Part shown: in pieces, positions 1 to 6,223 of the stretch
How positions within the stretch are numbered: the stretch's first letter is position 1
How the letters are laid out: each line of letters opens with the position of its first letter
Assembly: GCA_016522385.1 (NCBI GenBank)
Contig: JAEKFU010000391.1
Span: 1-10,167, forward strand
Direction of reading: 5' to 3'
DNA: 10,167 nucleotides
DNA from: Pseudomonadota bacterium
GTDB taxonomy: Bacteria; Pseudomonadota; Alphaproteobacteria; Rhizobiales; Aestuariivirgaceae
The notes under the pieces: generated by a model
Told to the model about the DNA's origin: nothing
What the model saw: the letters and a program-made list of their open reading frames with translations, nothing else
The model's database searches: none
Program-made: the position numbers and the translations under genes

Positions 1-15
1 CGAGGATACGCGACT

Positions 16-1797
16 GTGGCCAAGACCAGCAAAAAGGCAGCCAGTACCACCGCATCCGCAAAGAAGCAAACCCCCAAGCCGGCGAAGGCTAAGCAGGTAG
101 TCAAACGACAGTCGCGCCGAAAGCCCCCTGAACGGACCCCTTGGCTTAACCATTATCCCGAAGACGTCAACTGGCATCAGGAATTCATAGCCCAAAGCTT
201 GCCGGACATGTTCGACGAGGCCGTGGCAAAACATCGTGGCAATGTATGCACGAATTTTTTGGGCGCCGAGTTAAGCTATGGCGAGATCGCCAATATGGCC
301 AATCGGCTGGCTACAGGTCTGGCCGCCAACGGCATCGGTCGCGGCCACCGCATCGGCCTGTTCCTGCCCAACACGCCCTATTATGTCGCGGCCTATTTCG
401 CAATCCTGAAAATCGGTGCCGTGGCAGTCAATTTCAACCCGCTTTACAGCGTCGAAGAACTCGAGATCCAGGCTCGAGACTCTGGTGTGGTCGCCATGAT
501 CACACTCGACTTAAAATTGCTGTTCGACAAGATCGATGCACTTATGCAATCCGGCGTTCTGCAGACAGCCGTGGTCTGCCCATTCGCGAACATCCTGCCG
601 CCGGTGAAGCGCGTGCTGTTCAAGCTGTTCAGGGGCAGCGAGATTGCCAGCATCGACTCCCAATCGAAGCATGGCGAAATCCTGCTCTGGCAGGCACTGA
701 CGTCGAATGACGGCACATTCACACCGGCAATCATCAAGCCCGAGGAGGACACTGCCCTGCTGCAATACACTGGCGGCACGACAGGCATTCCCAAGGGCGC
801 CATGCTCACTCATGCGAGCCTGACCATCAATGTCCAGCAGATCATCGCTTGGTCCACCTCGCTCAATTTACACAGAGAACGGGTTATGGGCATTCTGCCG
901 TTCTTTCATGTCTTCGCTATGACATCGGTGCTCAATTTCAGCATCAAGACCGGCTCGACAATGATCCTGATGCCGAAGTTCGAGCTCGATCAGGCGATTA
1001 AACTAATCCGACAGCACAAGCCGACCATTCTGCCCGGCGTGCCGACGCTCTATACCGCCTTGCTCAACCATGGCACCATCAAACGCGAGGATCTCGCGTC
1101 GTTGAAGCTATGCATCTCCGGGGGCGCTCCGCTGCCACTTGAAGTGCGTCGGCGCTTTGAAGAGTTTTCCGGTTGCAAGCTGGTCGAGGGTTATGGTCTG
1201 TCGGAGACATCGCCTGTGGCCACGGTCAATCCCATTACTGGGTTGGAAAAGGATAACTCGATCGGCCAGCCAGTACCTCAAACCTACATATCCATCCGTT
1301 CGCTAGAAGATCCCACGAAAGAAATGCCGCACGGCGAATCCGGCGAAATATGCATCAAGGGCCCACAGGTTATGCAGGGATATTGGAACAATTCCAGCGC
1401 CACCAAGGAGGTTATGCAGGCAGACTATTTTCGCACCGGCGATGTTGGTTACATCGATGAATTCGGCTTCACCTATATCATCGACCGCATCAAGGACATG
1501 ATCAACTGCTCTGGTTTCAAGGTCTATCCGCGCCGCGTCGAAGACGCCATCTACGACCACGATGCCGTTGCCGAAGTCACGGTCATCGGCATCCCTGATG
1601 ACTATCGCGGCGAAGCGCCAAAGGCTTTTGTCAAGCTGAAGCCGGGGCGCACGTTGACCAGCGATGACCTGCTGGCCCACCTGAAACCGAAACTCTCCAA
1701 GATCGAGATGCCCGAAGAAGTCGAATTCCGCGACGAACTGCCCAAGACAATGGTCGGCAAACTGTCGAAAAAAGAGCTGCGCGAGCGAACGGATTGA
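16..1797 (+). CDS. AMP-forming acyl-CoA synthetase (long-chain fatty acid or dicarboxylate CoA ligase)
   Basis: This 593-residue protein is a complete member of the ANL adenylate-forming superfamily, which activates a carboxylic acid with ATP and joins it to coenzyme A. Visible motifs are the phosphate-binding loop YTGGTTGIPKGAM (251-263), GYGLSETSP (392-400), the ribose-binding YFRTGDVG (471-478), the hinge region RIKDMINCSGFKVYP (491-505) and the C-terminal catalytic lysine in VGKLSKKEL (K582). Overall architecture matches FadD/LcfB and PimA-like ligases, so a fatty or dicarboxylic acid is the likely substrate, though chain length cannot be read from sequence. Residues 1-40 are an extra Lys/Ala/Pro-rich basic tail before the conserved domain begins near PWLNHYPED. 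The start is a GTG with a GAGGA ribosome site nine bases upstream; a later start would remove only this tail. The enzyme is expected to be cytoplasmic and to feed beta-oxidation or lipid synthesis. Confidence 0.93.
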   Translation: MAKTSKKAASTTASAKKQTPKPAKAKQVVKRQSRRKPPERTPWLNHYPEDVNWHQEFIAQSLPDMFDEAVAKHRGNVCTNFLGAELSYGEIANMANRLATGLAANGIGRGHRIGLFLPNTPYYVAAYFAILKIGAVAVNFNPLYSVEELEIQARDSGVVAMITLDLKLLFDKIDALMQSGVLQTAVVCPFANILPPVKRVLFKLFRGSEIASIDSQSKHGEILLWQALTSNDGTFTPAIIKPEEDTALLQYTGGTTGIPKGAMLTHASLTINVQQIIAWSTSLNLHRERVMGILPFFHVFAMTSVLNFSIKTGSTMILMPKFELDQAIKLIRQHKPTILPGVPTLYTALLNHGTIKREDLASLKLCISGGAPLPLEVRRRFEEFSGCKLVEGYGLSETSPVATVNPITGLEKDNSIGQPVPQTYISIRSLEDPTKEMPHGESGEICIKGPQVMQGYWNNSSATKEVMQADYFRTGDVGYIDEFGFTYIIDRIKDMINCSGFKVYPRRVEDAIYDHDAVAEVTVIGIPDDYRGEAPKAFVKLKPGRTLTSDDLLAHLKPKLSKIEMPEEVEFRDELPKTMVGKLSKKELRERTD

Positions 1798-1933
1798 GGC
1801 AAGCGGGCCGTTGCAACCCGTGCCATCGCAAGCCAGCAGATCAATTGTGCTCGCTGCTGTCTTGCCTCGCCGACGGAAACTGCTAAGACATGTCGCTTAC
1901 GTATTTGATTTGCCCACCTGAACCAGGCGCGAC

Positions 1934-2023
1934 GGAGGGGTGGCAGAGTGGTCGAATGCGGCGGTCTTGAAAACCGTTGAGGCTTCACGGCCTCCGGGGG
2001 TTCGAATCCCTCCCCCTCCGCCA
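1934..2023 (+). tRNA. tRNA-Ser (anticodon UGA)
   Basis: A full class II tRNA cloverleaf can be drawn. The acceptor strand GGAGGGG (1934-1940) pairs with CCCCTCC, followed by the discriminator G and an encoded CCA (2021-2023). The anticodon arm has stem GCGGT/ACCGT around the loop CTTGAAA, giving anticodon TGA at 1968-1970, which reads UCA and other UCN serine codons. A long variable arm (GAGGC/GCCTC) is typical of serine tRNAs, and the T arm carries GGTTCGAATCC. It stands alone, about 135 bp after the acyl-CoA synthetase, with no clear promoter or terminator. Serine tRNA genes are common integration targets, but no second copy of the 3' end was found in the window. Confidence 0.97.
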
Positions 2024-2526
2024 AATCGCGATGTAGCTTATTGTTTTAATTGATAAAAAATATTGGAAGCGAGATACACCTGCCATCAAGCCCACCAATT
2101 CTAAAACAATGCTTTTGCTACCGCAAAACGCAGCGGTCAATCAGGCGAAGTGGTGTAGTCGCGCGTGCCGCCCGGCCGGTTGGCAGGTGTGGCAGTCGGA
2201 CAGTCTCATAGCTACTACGTGTCAAGTTTCTTGTCGTTGAAAGCAGAAAGCCCGCTCAGCCTTCTAACTGGGCGGTCCTCCTAACAGCCATGCTTCTTGA
2301 CGGCAAGAGTGCCGCGTGGCCCGATAGAGATGTTCGTAGGCGGAGTATGGCGGCTTGGATGATGGAGGTGTAGTACAAGCAAGTCGTAGCGGAACTGACA
2401 CCTACCCTACATCATCGTTCATCTACCGTTCATGTCGGCAGTGCCACCACAGTAGCGGGATTGAGCGGGGCCGAACCTGTGCACACCGGAACATCATTCG
2501 GACGGCGCAGGAGTAGGAGACTTCAA
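2024..2526. other. Noncoding stretch after tRNA-Ser
   Basis: About 500 bases hold no convincing gene on either strand. The first 60 bases after the tRNA are AT-rich. The only structure noticed is an 8-bp stem, CCGCTCAG (2252-2259) with CTGGGCGG (2268-2275), containing one G-T wobble and an 8-base loop, without a T tract. The promoter of the following BA14K gene should lie at the right end, but no clear match to a known sigma consensus was found. I see no att-like duplication of the tRNA 3' end. Confidence 0.6.
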
Positions 2527-2988
2527 ATGAAGATGAGAGCTCAAGCTGGGGTGCTCTGCACCGCATTGATGATGGGTGCCTTGACGCTGCTGACGCAGTC
2601 ACAGACCGCCTCGGCCATTACGATACAGCCTGGTGCCCTGAACACTTCCCCTCAGAACGCTGAGATCATGCTGCCCGTTGAGAAGGTGGGACACAGAGGC
2701 AAACGCCATCATCGATACAATCGCCATCGGCATGGTCGCCGTTATAGACATCGCCATGGTCGCTACAAACACTATTACGGTGGTTATTGGTATGGTGTTC
2801 CATGGTGGCTCGGCAGGCCCTACTACGGTACCCCTTACTACGACCCCTATTACGATGTTGAACCAGCACCAACGAGCGGCGCACACGAGGAATGGTGCTA
2901 CAGAAAGTACCGGTCATATAACGCTCGGACTGATACTTTCAGGGGGTACGATGGGTACGATCACCGCTGCATCAGCCCCTACAGCTAG
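2527..2988 (+). CDS. BA14K-family exported protein with His/Arg/Tyr-rich core
   Basis: The 153-residue product begins with a Sec signal peptide: a basic start, a hydrophobic core and a likely cleavage after TASA at residue 30. A strongly basic His/Arg run (about 57-82) follows, then a Tyr/Gly/Trp/Pro-rich stretch (about 83-110). The C-terminus (121-150) has the arrangement typical of the BA14K family: a first Cys in EEWCYRKYRSYN, then FRGYDGYDHRC, with C124 and C148 probably forming a disulfide. The family is named after a 14-kDa immunoreactive Brucella protein reported to be lectin-like and is widespread in Rhizobiales. The ATG at 2527 is chosen because AGGAG lies seven bases upstream and the signal peptide starts there; an upstream in-frame TTG at 2461 lacks these. 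Location is inferred to be periplasmic or cell envelope. The molecular function is unknown; the His-rich run could bind metal or anionic polymers. Confidence 0.88.
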   Translation: MKMRAQAGVLCTALMMGALTLLTQSQTASAITIQPGALNTSPQNAEIMLPVEKVGHRGKRHHRYNRHRHGRRYRHRHGRYKHYYGGYWYGVPWWLGRPYYGTPYYDPYYDVEPAPTSGAHEEWCYRKYRSYNARTDTFRGYDGYDHRCISPYS

Positions 2989-3007
2989 TGAACTAGCCGA
3001 TTGACGC

Positions 3008-3026
3008 ACCGGCAGAACATGCCGGT
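3008..3026 (+). repeat. Inverted repeat after the BA14K gene
   Basis: ACCGGCA and TGCCGGT form a perfect 7-bp stem with a 5-base loop, 20 bases after the BA14K stop codon. There is no T tract, so it is more likely an mRNA 3' stabilising hairpin or a chance repeat than a terminator by itself. Confidence 0.45.
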
Positions 3027-3071
3027 ACCGCATGGGGACACTTGAAGAACCGGATCTTTGCGGATCCCCAC

Positions 3072-3110
3072 AGACCTCACCTGCTGTGTTTCGGCAGGTG
3101 GGTCTTCTTG
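3072..3110 (+). terminator. Probable intrinsic terminator of the BA14K transcript
   Basis: AGACC and CACCTGC (3072-3084, with one bulged T between them) pair with GCAGGTG and GGTCT (3094-3105). This makes a 12-bp GC-rich stem with a 9-base loop, followed by a short pyrimidine run TCTTCTTG. It is the strongest hairpin downstream of the BA14K gene and in the correct orientation. The T tract is imperfect. Confidence 0.65.
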
Positions 3111-3189
3111 TGGTGAGGCAGACCCCGTCATTGAGAGACGTGGGGGGATCAGGGTGACGAGGTCGCCTCGAGCTTTGCCTACACGATTG

Positions 3190-3561
3190 TCAGCTTTCGA
3201 AGCAACAAACCTCGTGCGTCACGGTTAACTTCTCACGGCAGAGGGCGCGGGTAGCCATTCGCGACCCAGCCTTTGGGCCGCACTGGAGCGGCGGCTGATC
3301 GCCAACGCACGCCCCAGCGCACAAATTAAACCAAATGAAGTACCGGAAGAAGTCGCCGCCCATAAGCTTTTCGATCTGGTTCCAAGTGCGGTCTTTCGTA
3401 AGTTCGACCTTCTCCAGACAGGGCACGGTGGCAGAGCCTTGGACCAGAAGCACGATGTCGAATGTCTGTGGTTCAAGGGTGAGCGTCCGGTGAAGCCGCC
3501 CACGAATAGCCAGATGTTTCGATAGCGCGCCAGAGCGTTCCATGCTCATATGGATGAGCAA
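3190..3561 (-). CDS. Doubtful ORF, hypothetical
   Basis: An open frame of 123 codons from a TTG (ATG starts follow at 3549 and 3543). I do not recognise the product. It has no signal peptide, no transmembrane segment and no familiar domain. The middle part (for example VELTKDRTWNQIEKLMGGDFF) looks more protein-like than the ends, and the C-terminal third is Cys/Arg-rich as in a random frame. No good ribosome site precedes any of the starts. It could be a decayed gene remnant or chance. No better gene occupies this interval on either strand. Confidence 0.2.
   Translation of the reverse strand: MLIHMSMERSGALSKHLAIRGRLHRTLTLEPQTFDIVLLVQGSATVPCLEKVELTKDRTWNQIEKLMGGDFFRYFIWFNLCAGACVGDQPPLQCGPKAGSRMATRALCREKLTVTHEVCCFES
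3543..3560 (-). repeat. Small hairpin downstream of the 60-residue secreted protein gene
   Basis: TGCTCAT and ATGAGCA form a perfect 7-bp stem around a 4-base loop. It lies 24 bases past the stop of the minus-strand gene that ends at 3584, so it may stabilise or end that transcript. No T tract follows, so terminator function is uncertain. Confidence 0.35.
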
Positions 3562-3583
3562 CTTCAGCTACACTAGTCGATAC

Positions 3584-3766
3584 TCAGCGCTTCTGGCACT
3601 TGTTGACATGGGCCTTGCCGACCCATTTGCAGTTCTTCTTTGCCAGGCACTGCGACTGCTCGCTGATTTGACTGCATTTTTTCTTGCTGGCCGCGTGTCC
3701 CGGTTGCGCCATCAGAGTGGTGCCAGCGAATATCAATGCCATCGACAAGTAGCTAACTCTCTTCAT
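3584..3766 (-). CDS. Small secreted Cys-containing protein (60 aa), function unknown
   Basis: The 60-residue product starts at the ATG complementary to 3764-3766, with AGGGG eight bases upstream. The frame continues 12 codons further upstream but without a signal-like start, so the shorter form is preferred. Residues 1-25 are a clear Sec signal peptide (MKRVS, hydrophobic core, likely cleavage after GHAA near residue 25). The mature part is about 35 residues, very basic, with four cysteines (C30, C37, C43, C55) spaced C-x6-C-x5-C-x-W-x9-C. This pattern suggests two disulfides and a compact periplasmic or secreted miniprotein. Small Rhizobiales proteins with a similar Cys/CxW arrangement exist as uncharacterised hypotheticals, from memory and not verified. 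It sits alone, with no operon partner. The coding case rests on the signal peptide, the ribosome site and the Cys pattern. Confidence 0.72.
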   Translation of the reverse strand: MKRVSYLSMALIFAGTTLMAQPGHAASKKKCSQISEQSQCLAKKNCKWVGKAHVNKCQKR

Positions 3767-3848
3767 CTTCTCTGCCCCTGTCTCAATCACGATCAAGAAC
3801 ACAGCTGATCTGCTCCATCCAGTATAACCGTCCGGTGAAGTCGGTCTA

Positions 3849-3983
3849 TCAGAAAGGGCAATCAGCGATTACCCTCAGGAATGAGGATCCCGTCAAGAAA
3901 TCAGCGTGTAGTGGGCTGGTCTTGAGCCAGTAAGGCCAGTTCAGTAGACGATCTTGAAACTCGTCAGGAGGACTGAGGGGCAT
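3849..3983 (-). CDS. Possible 44-residue small ORF
   Basis: A short ATG-initiated frame on the minus strand, read directly from the sequence. It begins MPLSPPDEFQDRLLNWPYWL and has mixed hydrophobic and charged composition rather than the Arg/Ser-rich look of most chance frames here. There is no signal peptide and only a weak ribosome site (GGCAGA). It lies between two other minus-strand small ORFs. It may be a fragment of a decayed gene. I do not recognise it. Confidence 0.2.
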   Translation of the reverse strand: MPLSPPDEFQDRLLNWPYWLKTSPLHADFLTGSSFLRVIADCPF

Positions 3984-4054
3984 TGTCTGCCAATTTTCAA
4001 CGGTTGGCTTGGTTAGGCCACTTTCATCAGGGACTTGCTGGTAAGGTGTTCCAA

Positions 4055-4231
4055 TCAGGCGCTGTGCATTCCAACACGCTGCGGACGGTTCTCTTCAACG
4101 CGCAGGTTGAGGTCCATCCACCGCTGTATATCATCGCCGAACAGATCGCTGGCCTGCTGCAACGCCGCTGTGAAAGAGGTATGCGGTGCTCCGACGACTG
4201 TCTGGCGGTCTTTGACGATGATGTAGGTCAT
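4055..4231 (-). CDS. Small hypothetical protein (58 aa)
   Basis: The ATG complementary to 4229-4231 starts a 58-residue product beginning MTYIIVKDRQTVVGAP, with AAGGA about ten bases upstream and GAAG nearer the start. A longer form from 4309 is open in the same frame but adds an unremarkable leader. The predicted protein has a beta-like start (TYIIVKDRQTVV), an amphipathic helix (TAALQQASDLFGDDIQRWMDL) and a charged tail. It has no signal peptide or membrane segment, so it would be cytoplasmic. I do not recognise the family. The composition is ordinary for a soluble protein, which favours a real gene over the overlapping plus-strand frame. Confidence 0.45.
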   Translation of the reverse strand: MTYIIVKDRQTVVGAPHTSFTAALQQASDLFGDDIQRWMDLNLRVEENRPQRVGMHSA

Positions 4232-4327
4232 TATCTTCGGTTCCTTGGAACGCCCTGTTAATCGAATTTGGATCAACTTCGATGAAACGAAGGTAGACGA
4301 AATTTCCACACCGCAATGTGCAATCCA

Positions 4328-4510
4328 TCACTTCCCGTAGACATCTGCAGCGATGATGTTCTTGGACTTGTCACACTGTTCTATGAAGTAGCCTTTCAGG
4401 TCAGCGTCAGGGACGAAAGCCCCGACGGGCCGTGATCTGTTAGGCAAAGACCTAGCAGTCCTCTCGGCACTGTTTCCGCCTACCGTTAGCCGGCTGGATT
4501 TGAGTGGCAA
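4328..4510 (-). CDS. Doubtful 60-residue ORF or gene fragment
   Basis: A frame starting only at TTG and bounded upstream by a stop at 4526-4528. The N-terminal half is Arg/Ser-rich and uninformative, whereas the C-terminal half (DADLKGYFIEQCDKSKN and IIAADVYGK) looks like genuine protein. This may be the 3' end of a gene whose front is lost or frameshifted. No recognised domain and no good ribosome site. It overlaps nothing stronger. Confidence 0.22.
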   Translation of the reverse strand: MPLKSSRLTVGGNSAERTARSLPNRSRPVGAFVPDADLKGYFIEQCDKSKNIIAADVYGK

Positions 4511-4598
4511 GAGCCTATGCAGCGGTCACGCTACGCGTTGGCGTCAGCAAAAGGCGCATCTGACCTACATCAATGCCCGCCGGAAACAGACTGTTCAT

Positions 4599-4621
4599 TA
4601 TCGCAGCCAGTTTCTGCGATA
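4599..4621. promoter_or_regulatory. 8-bp perfect inverted repeat upstream of the cytochrome c gene
   Basis: TATCGCAG (4599-4606) and CTGCGATA (4614-4621) are perfect inverted copies separated by 7 bases, about 70 bases before the cytochrome start. The length and spacing fit a dimeric repressor or activator site, or a leader hairpin. No known consensus was matched. Confidence 0.4.
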
Positions 4622-4690
4622 GAGGCATTCGCTGTGGGCGCAGTGATTTTCAGTTGCTGCTCTCGTGAGGACTTGAAGAAGGATCAAGCA

Positions 4691-5017
4691 ATGGCACACA
4701 AACAGGCTGTTTTGTTGATCTTGATTGGCATTCTGTCCGCAACGCCCGCACTCAGCGATGATAGCGTTCAGCGCGGTAAGGAGCTGGCAGAAGAATACTG
4801 TGTCCGCTGCCATGATACGTCACCGGCAGGCGCCTTCAAGACCTATCCACCAAGCTTCGCGTCCATTGCGGCATTCCGATCTGAAGGTCAGATCAGAAGT
4901 CGAATTATGTTTCAGCCCATTCATATTGGAATGCCAAGGTTTGGCTTAATTCTGATGCCCGAAGACCTCGAACCACTGGTGGCCTTTATTCAATCGCTAG
5001 AAAGGAAGTCCGACTGA
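4691..5017 (+). CDS. Small exported cytochrome c (class I-like)
   Basis: The 108-residue product starts at an ATG preceded by GAAGGA seven bases upstream. The frame is open back to 4517, but the upstream part carries no signal and is discarded. Residues 1-22 form a Sec signal peptide (cleavage near PALS-DD). The heme-binding CVRCH motif is at 37-41, so heme is covalently attached through C37 and C40 with H41 as proximal ligand. M81 in HIGMPRF is the likely distal methionine, and the final helix LEPLVAFIQSL closes the fold. These features define a single-heme periplasmic electron carrier of the small class I type. No oxidase, dehydrogenase or maturation gene is nearby, so its partner is unknown. 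Confidence 0.9.
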   Translation: MAHKQAVLLILIGILSATPALSDDSVQRGKELAEEYCVRCHDTSPAGAFKTYPPSFASIAAFRSEGQIRSRIMFQPIHIGMPRFGLILMPEDLEPLVAFIQSLERKSD

Positions 5018-5161
5018 ACTGATGCCCAACGGTACCCATCAGATTCAGCAAGAGCTTCATAATCCATCCTTGCATGCGTCAGGTGGCCGCAAACATGATC
5101 CATGCATCGTTAATTGTCGTTTATCTGGATTAGCAGCCAAGATGACGATGTGCGTTTGCCT

Positions 5162-5190
5162 TTGACACATATCATTTGCCGCATCTCTGG
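5162..5190 (+). promoter_or_regulatory. Possible promoter element for the 92-residue exported protein gene
   Basis: TTGACA at 5162-5167 is a perfect -35 hexamer about 105 bases upstream of the start codon. The matching -10 region 17-18 bases later (around CTCTGG) is poor, so the call rests on the -35 element alone. Confidence 0.25.
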
Positions 5191-5272
5191 CATCGCGTTC
5201 AATTGGACACCGGTCGGTTGCAGAACTTGTGCTTGGCAAGCCAGCCGGTCCATAAAAAGGGAAGACTGACCG

Positions 5273-5551
5273 ATGAAATTCTCCAATGCGCTCGTTATTG
5301 CAGCCGCAGCCGTTTGTGCCGGTTCTACCGCAGCGAATGCTGGTGCAATCAAACGAGGAGATGGGCCCACGCTTATCTGGGTGAAGATCAAGGCCAGTCC
5401 GGGAGAAGCGCGCTGGGAAGCCTGCAGGCGGTTCTATCAACGCGACGTTTATCAAGTTCGTCGTGGTTCGGGGAATACCATGTGGTGCAACATCTTGAGC
5501 GACCGCATTTACGACTATGGCGAGCGCAGGCATAACTTCAATCTACGGTGA
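5273..5551 (+). CDS. Small exported protein (92 aa), function unknown
   Basis: The ATG at 5273 is preceded by AAGGGAAG eight bases upstream. Residues 1-23 are a typical Sec signal peptide with cleavage expected after ANA. The mature protein of about 69 residues is basic and aromatic, with two cysteines (C51 in WEACRRFYQRDVYQV and C72 in TMWCNI) that could form a single disulfide. The segment RDVYQVRRGSGNTMWCNI looks like paired beta strands. I do not recognise a named family. It is likely periplasmic or secreted. It follows the cytochrome c gene by about 255 bases in the same direction but is probably a separate transcript, because it has its own upstream region. Confidence 0.72.
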   Translation: MKFSNALVIAAAAVCAGSTAANAGAIKRGDGPTLIWVKIKASPGEARWEACRRFYQRDVYQVRRGSGNTMWCNILSDRIYDYGERRHNFNLR

Positions 5552-5652
5552 CAGGGACGGCTCGATCCAACCCCAATTCTGCCACTCAGGCAAGTCCTGC
5601 CAAAATTGGCCGACGGCAAGGTGGACATGCACACGACATTGGCCCGCCGCTA

Positions 5653-5684
5653 AAGCCCCGCATGCAGTAGCAGGTGCGGGTCTT
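5653..5684 (+). terminator. Weak hairpin, possible terminator of the 92-residue protein gene
   Basis: AAGCCCCGCA (5653-5662) pairs with TGCGGGTCTT (5675-5684) with one C/T mismatch around a 12-base loop. The hairpin is about 100 bases after the stop codon and lacks a following T tract beyond the TCTT inside the stem. Confidence 0.4.
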
Positions 5685-5765
5685 GCCTATCACATGATTG
5701 AGCTGTCAGTCGCCCACCAGCCTGCCTGAAGCTGACCTGCTCGCCTGATTGTCGACGTTCATAAA

Positions 5766-5980
5766 TTAGTTCTGTTCATGTAGGTCCATTCTGGACTGGG
5801 CTGCAAATTGAGTCGCGGTAATCCCGTTCGGGCTCGAATGTGACCTTTCGTTGTTGTAGTCTCGGCACCCTGCGTTGATCACCTTGCGGGCGTGGAGGTA
5901 GCCGGGGAGCAGATGTTCAGGACATGGACCTGACGCAGCTTTGCCACGATCTCTTCAGGCTTTCAGTTCTTTCTCGGCAT
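5766..5980 (-). pseudogene. Remnant of IS3-family transposase OrfA/OrfB
   Basis: On the minus strand, from the ATG complementary to 5978-5980, the reading MPRKN, stop, KPEEIVAKLRQV matches the start of IS3-family OrfA proteins that begin MPRKKHKPEEIVAKLRQ. Codon 6 is now TGA. After only about 21 recognisable codons the sequence jumps to another frame reading YLHARKVINAGCRDYNNE and HSSPNGITATQFAA. This corresponds to the extreme C-terminus of the OrfB integrase domain (consensus like DARxKIEAWRxDYNExRPHSxLGxxTPAEFAA). The middle of the element, including the whole DDE catalytic core, is missing, so about 1 kb must have been deleted. The present reading stops at 5766-5768. It cannot encode an active transposase. 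The match is from memory of the family, not from a search. Confidence 0.85.
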
Positions 5981-6020
5981 AACGGTCCTCCTATCTCTCC
6001 CTATCTAACAGGATGGACCA
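5782..6020 (-). mobile_element. Collapsed IS3-family insertion sequence (about 240 bp)
   Basis: The transposase remnant is bracketed by decayed inverted ends. At 5782-5793 the plus strand reads AGGTCCATTCTG. Reading inward on the minus strand from 6020 gives TGGTCCATCCTG, so 10 of 12 positions agree. The outer TG at the 6020 end fits the usual TG...CA termini of IS3 elements. No flanking target duplication was found, in keeping with an old insertion. A full-length relative would be about 1.2 kb, so this is an internal-deletion derivative, similar in form to a nonautonomous mini-element. Confidence 0.75.
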
Positions 6021-6115
6021 CTTCCGTAGAGGCAGCTCATTGTGAGTAGCACGCTGCCCGACAGCTACCCACGGCAATCGCAGATGTTTGCACGAGCCTG
6101 CGTCAATCTCGACCA

Positions 6116-6223
6116 TTGAAAATAAGCACATCGTTCACTTTATGTTCCCTATTCCAACGTTGGGAAAGCGCTGTTCGCGCCAGAAAGGGCCGGTGTACCT
6201 CCCTCTTGCCGGCCCTTTCTATT
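6116..6223 (+). ncRNA. Possible small RNA ending in a strong hairpin
   Basis: A promoter-like pair, TTGAAA (6116-6121) and TTTATG or TATGTT around 6139-6146, is followed within about 70 bases by a perfect 12-bp hairpin. The transcript between would contain the palindrome CCAACGTTGG (6154-6163) and a small GCGC/GCGC stem (6168-6180). No open frame with a ribosome site explains the hairpin on this strand. The known family is not recognised, so this is a hypothesis from context and structure. Confidence 0.3.
6182..6220 (+). terminator. Strong hairpin, intrinsic-terminator-like
   Basis: AGAAAGGGCCGG (6182-6193) pairs perfectly with CCGGCCCTTTCT (6209-6220), giving 12 bp with a 15-base loop, followed by ATTTC. 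The stem ends in an A/T-rich base, so each strand carries a T-containing 3' side and it could act in both directions. It lies about 120 bases upstream of the universal stress gene and over 600 bases beyond the last plus-strand protein gene. Confidence 0.6.

Noticed and set aside
1602..2024. Minus-strand frame running through the tRNA into the synthetase gene
   Set aside because: It covers a tRNA and the antisense of a clear enzyme gene; the start of its reading is the reverse of the tRNA, a known false-ORF pattern.
2109..2240. Short plus-strand ATG frame of about 43 codons after the tRNA
   Set aside because: No ribosome site, Cys/Trp/Arg-rich random composition, and no recognisable motif.
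2252..2275. Hairpin in the gap after the tRNA as a terminator or riboswitch
   Set aside because: Stem of only 8 bp with a wobble, no T tract, no associated gene and no conserved aptamer pattern that I recognise.
2391..2419. GGAAC followed by CGTT upstream of the BA14K gene, resembling an EcfG general-stress promoter
   Set aside because: The spacer is 20 bases, whereas this promoter class needs about 16-17, so the match is not acceptable.
2461..2526. Upstream TTG start extending the BA14K protein by 22 residues
   Set aside because: No ribosome site, and the extension would bury the signal peptide inside the protein; the ATG at 2527 has both features.
4517..4690. N-terminal extension of the cytochrome c frame
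   Set aside because: The signal peptide and ribosome site both point to the ATG at 4691.
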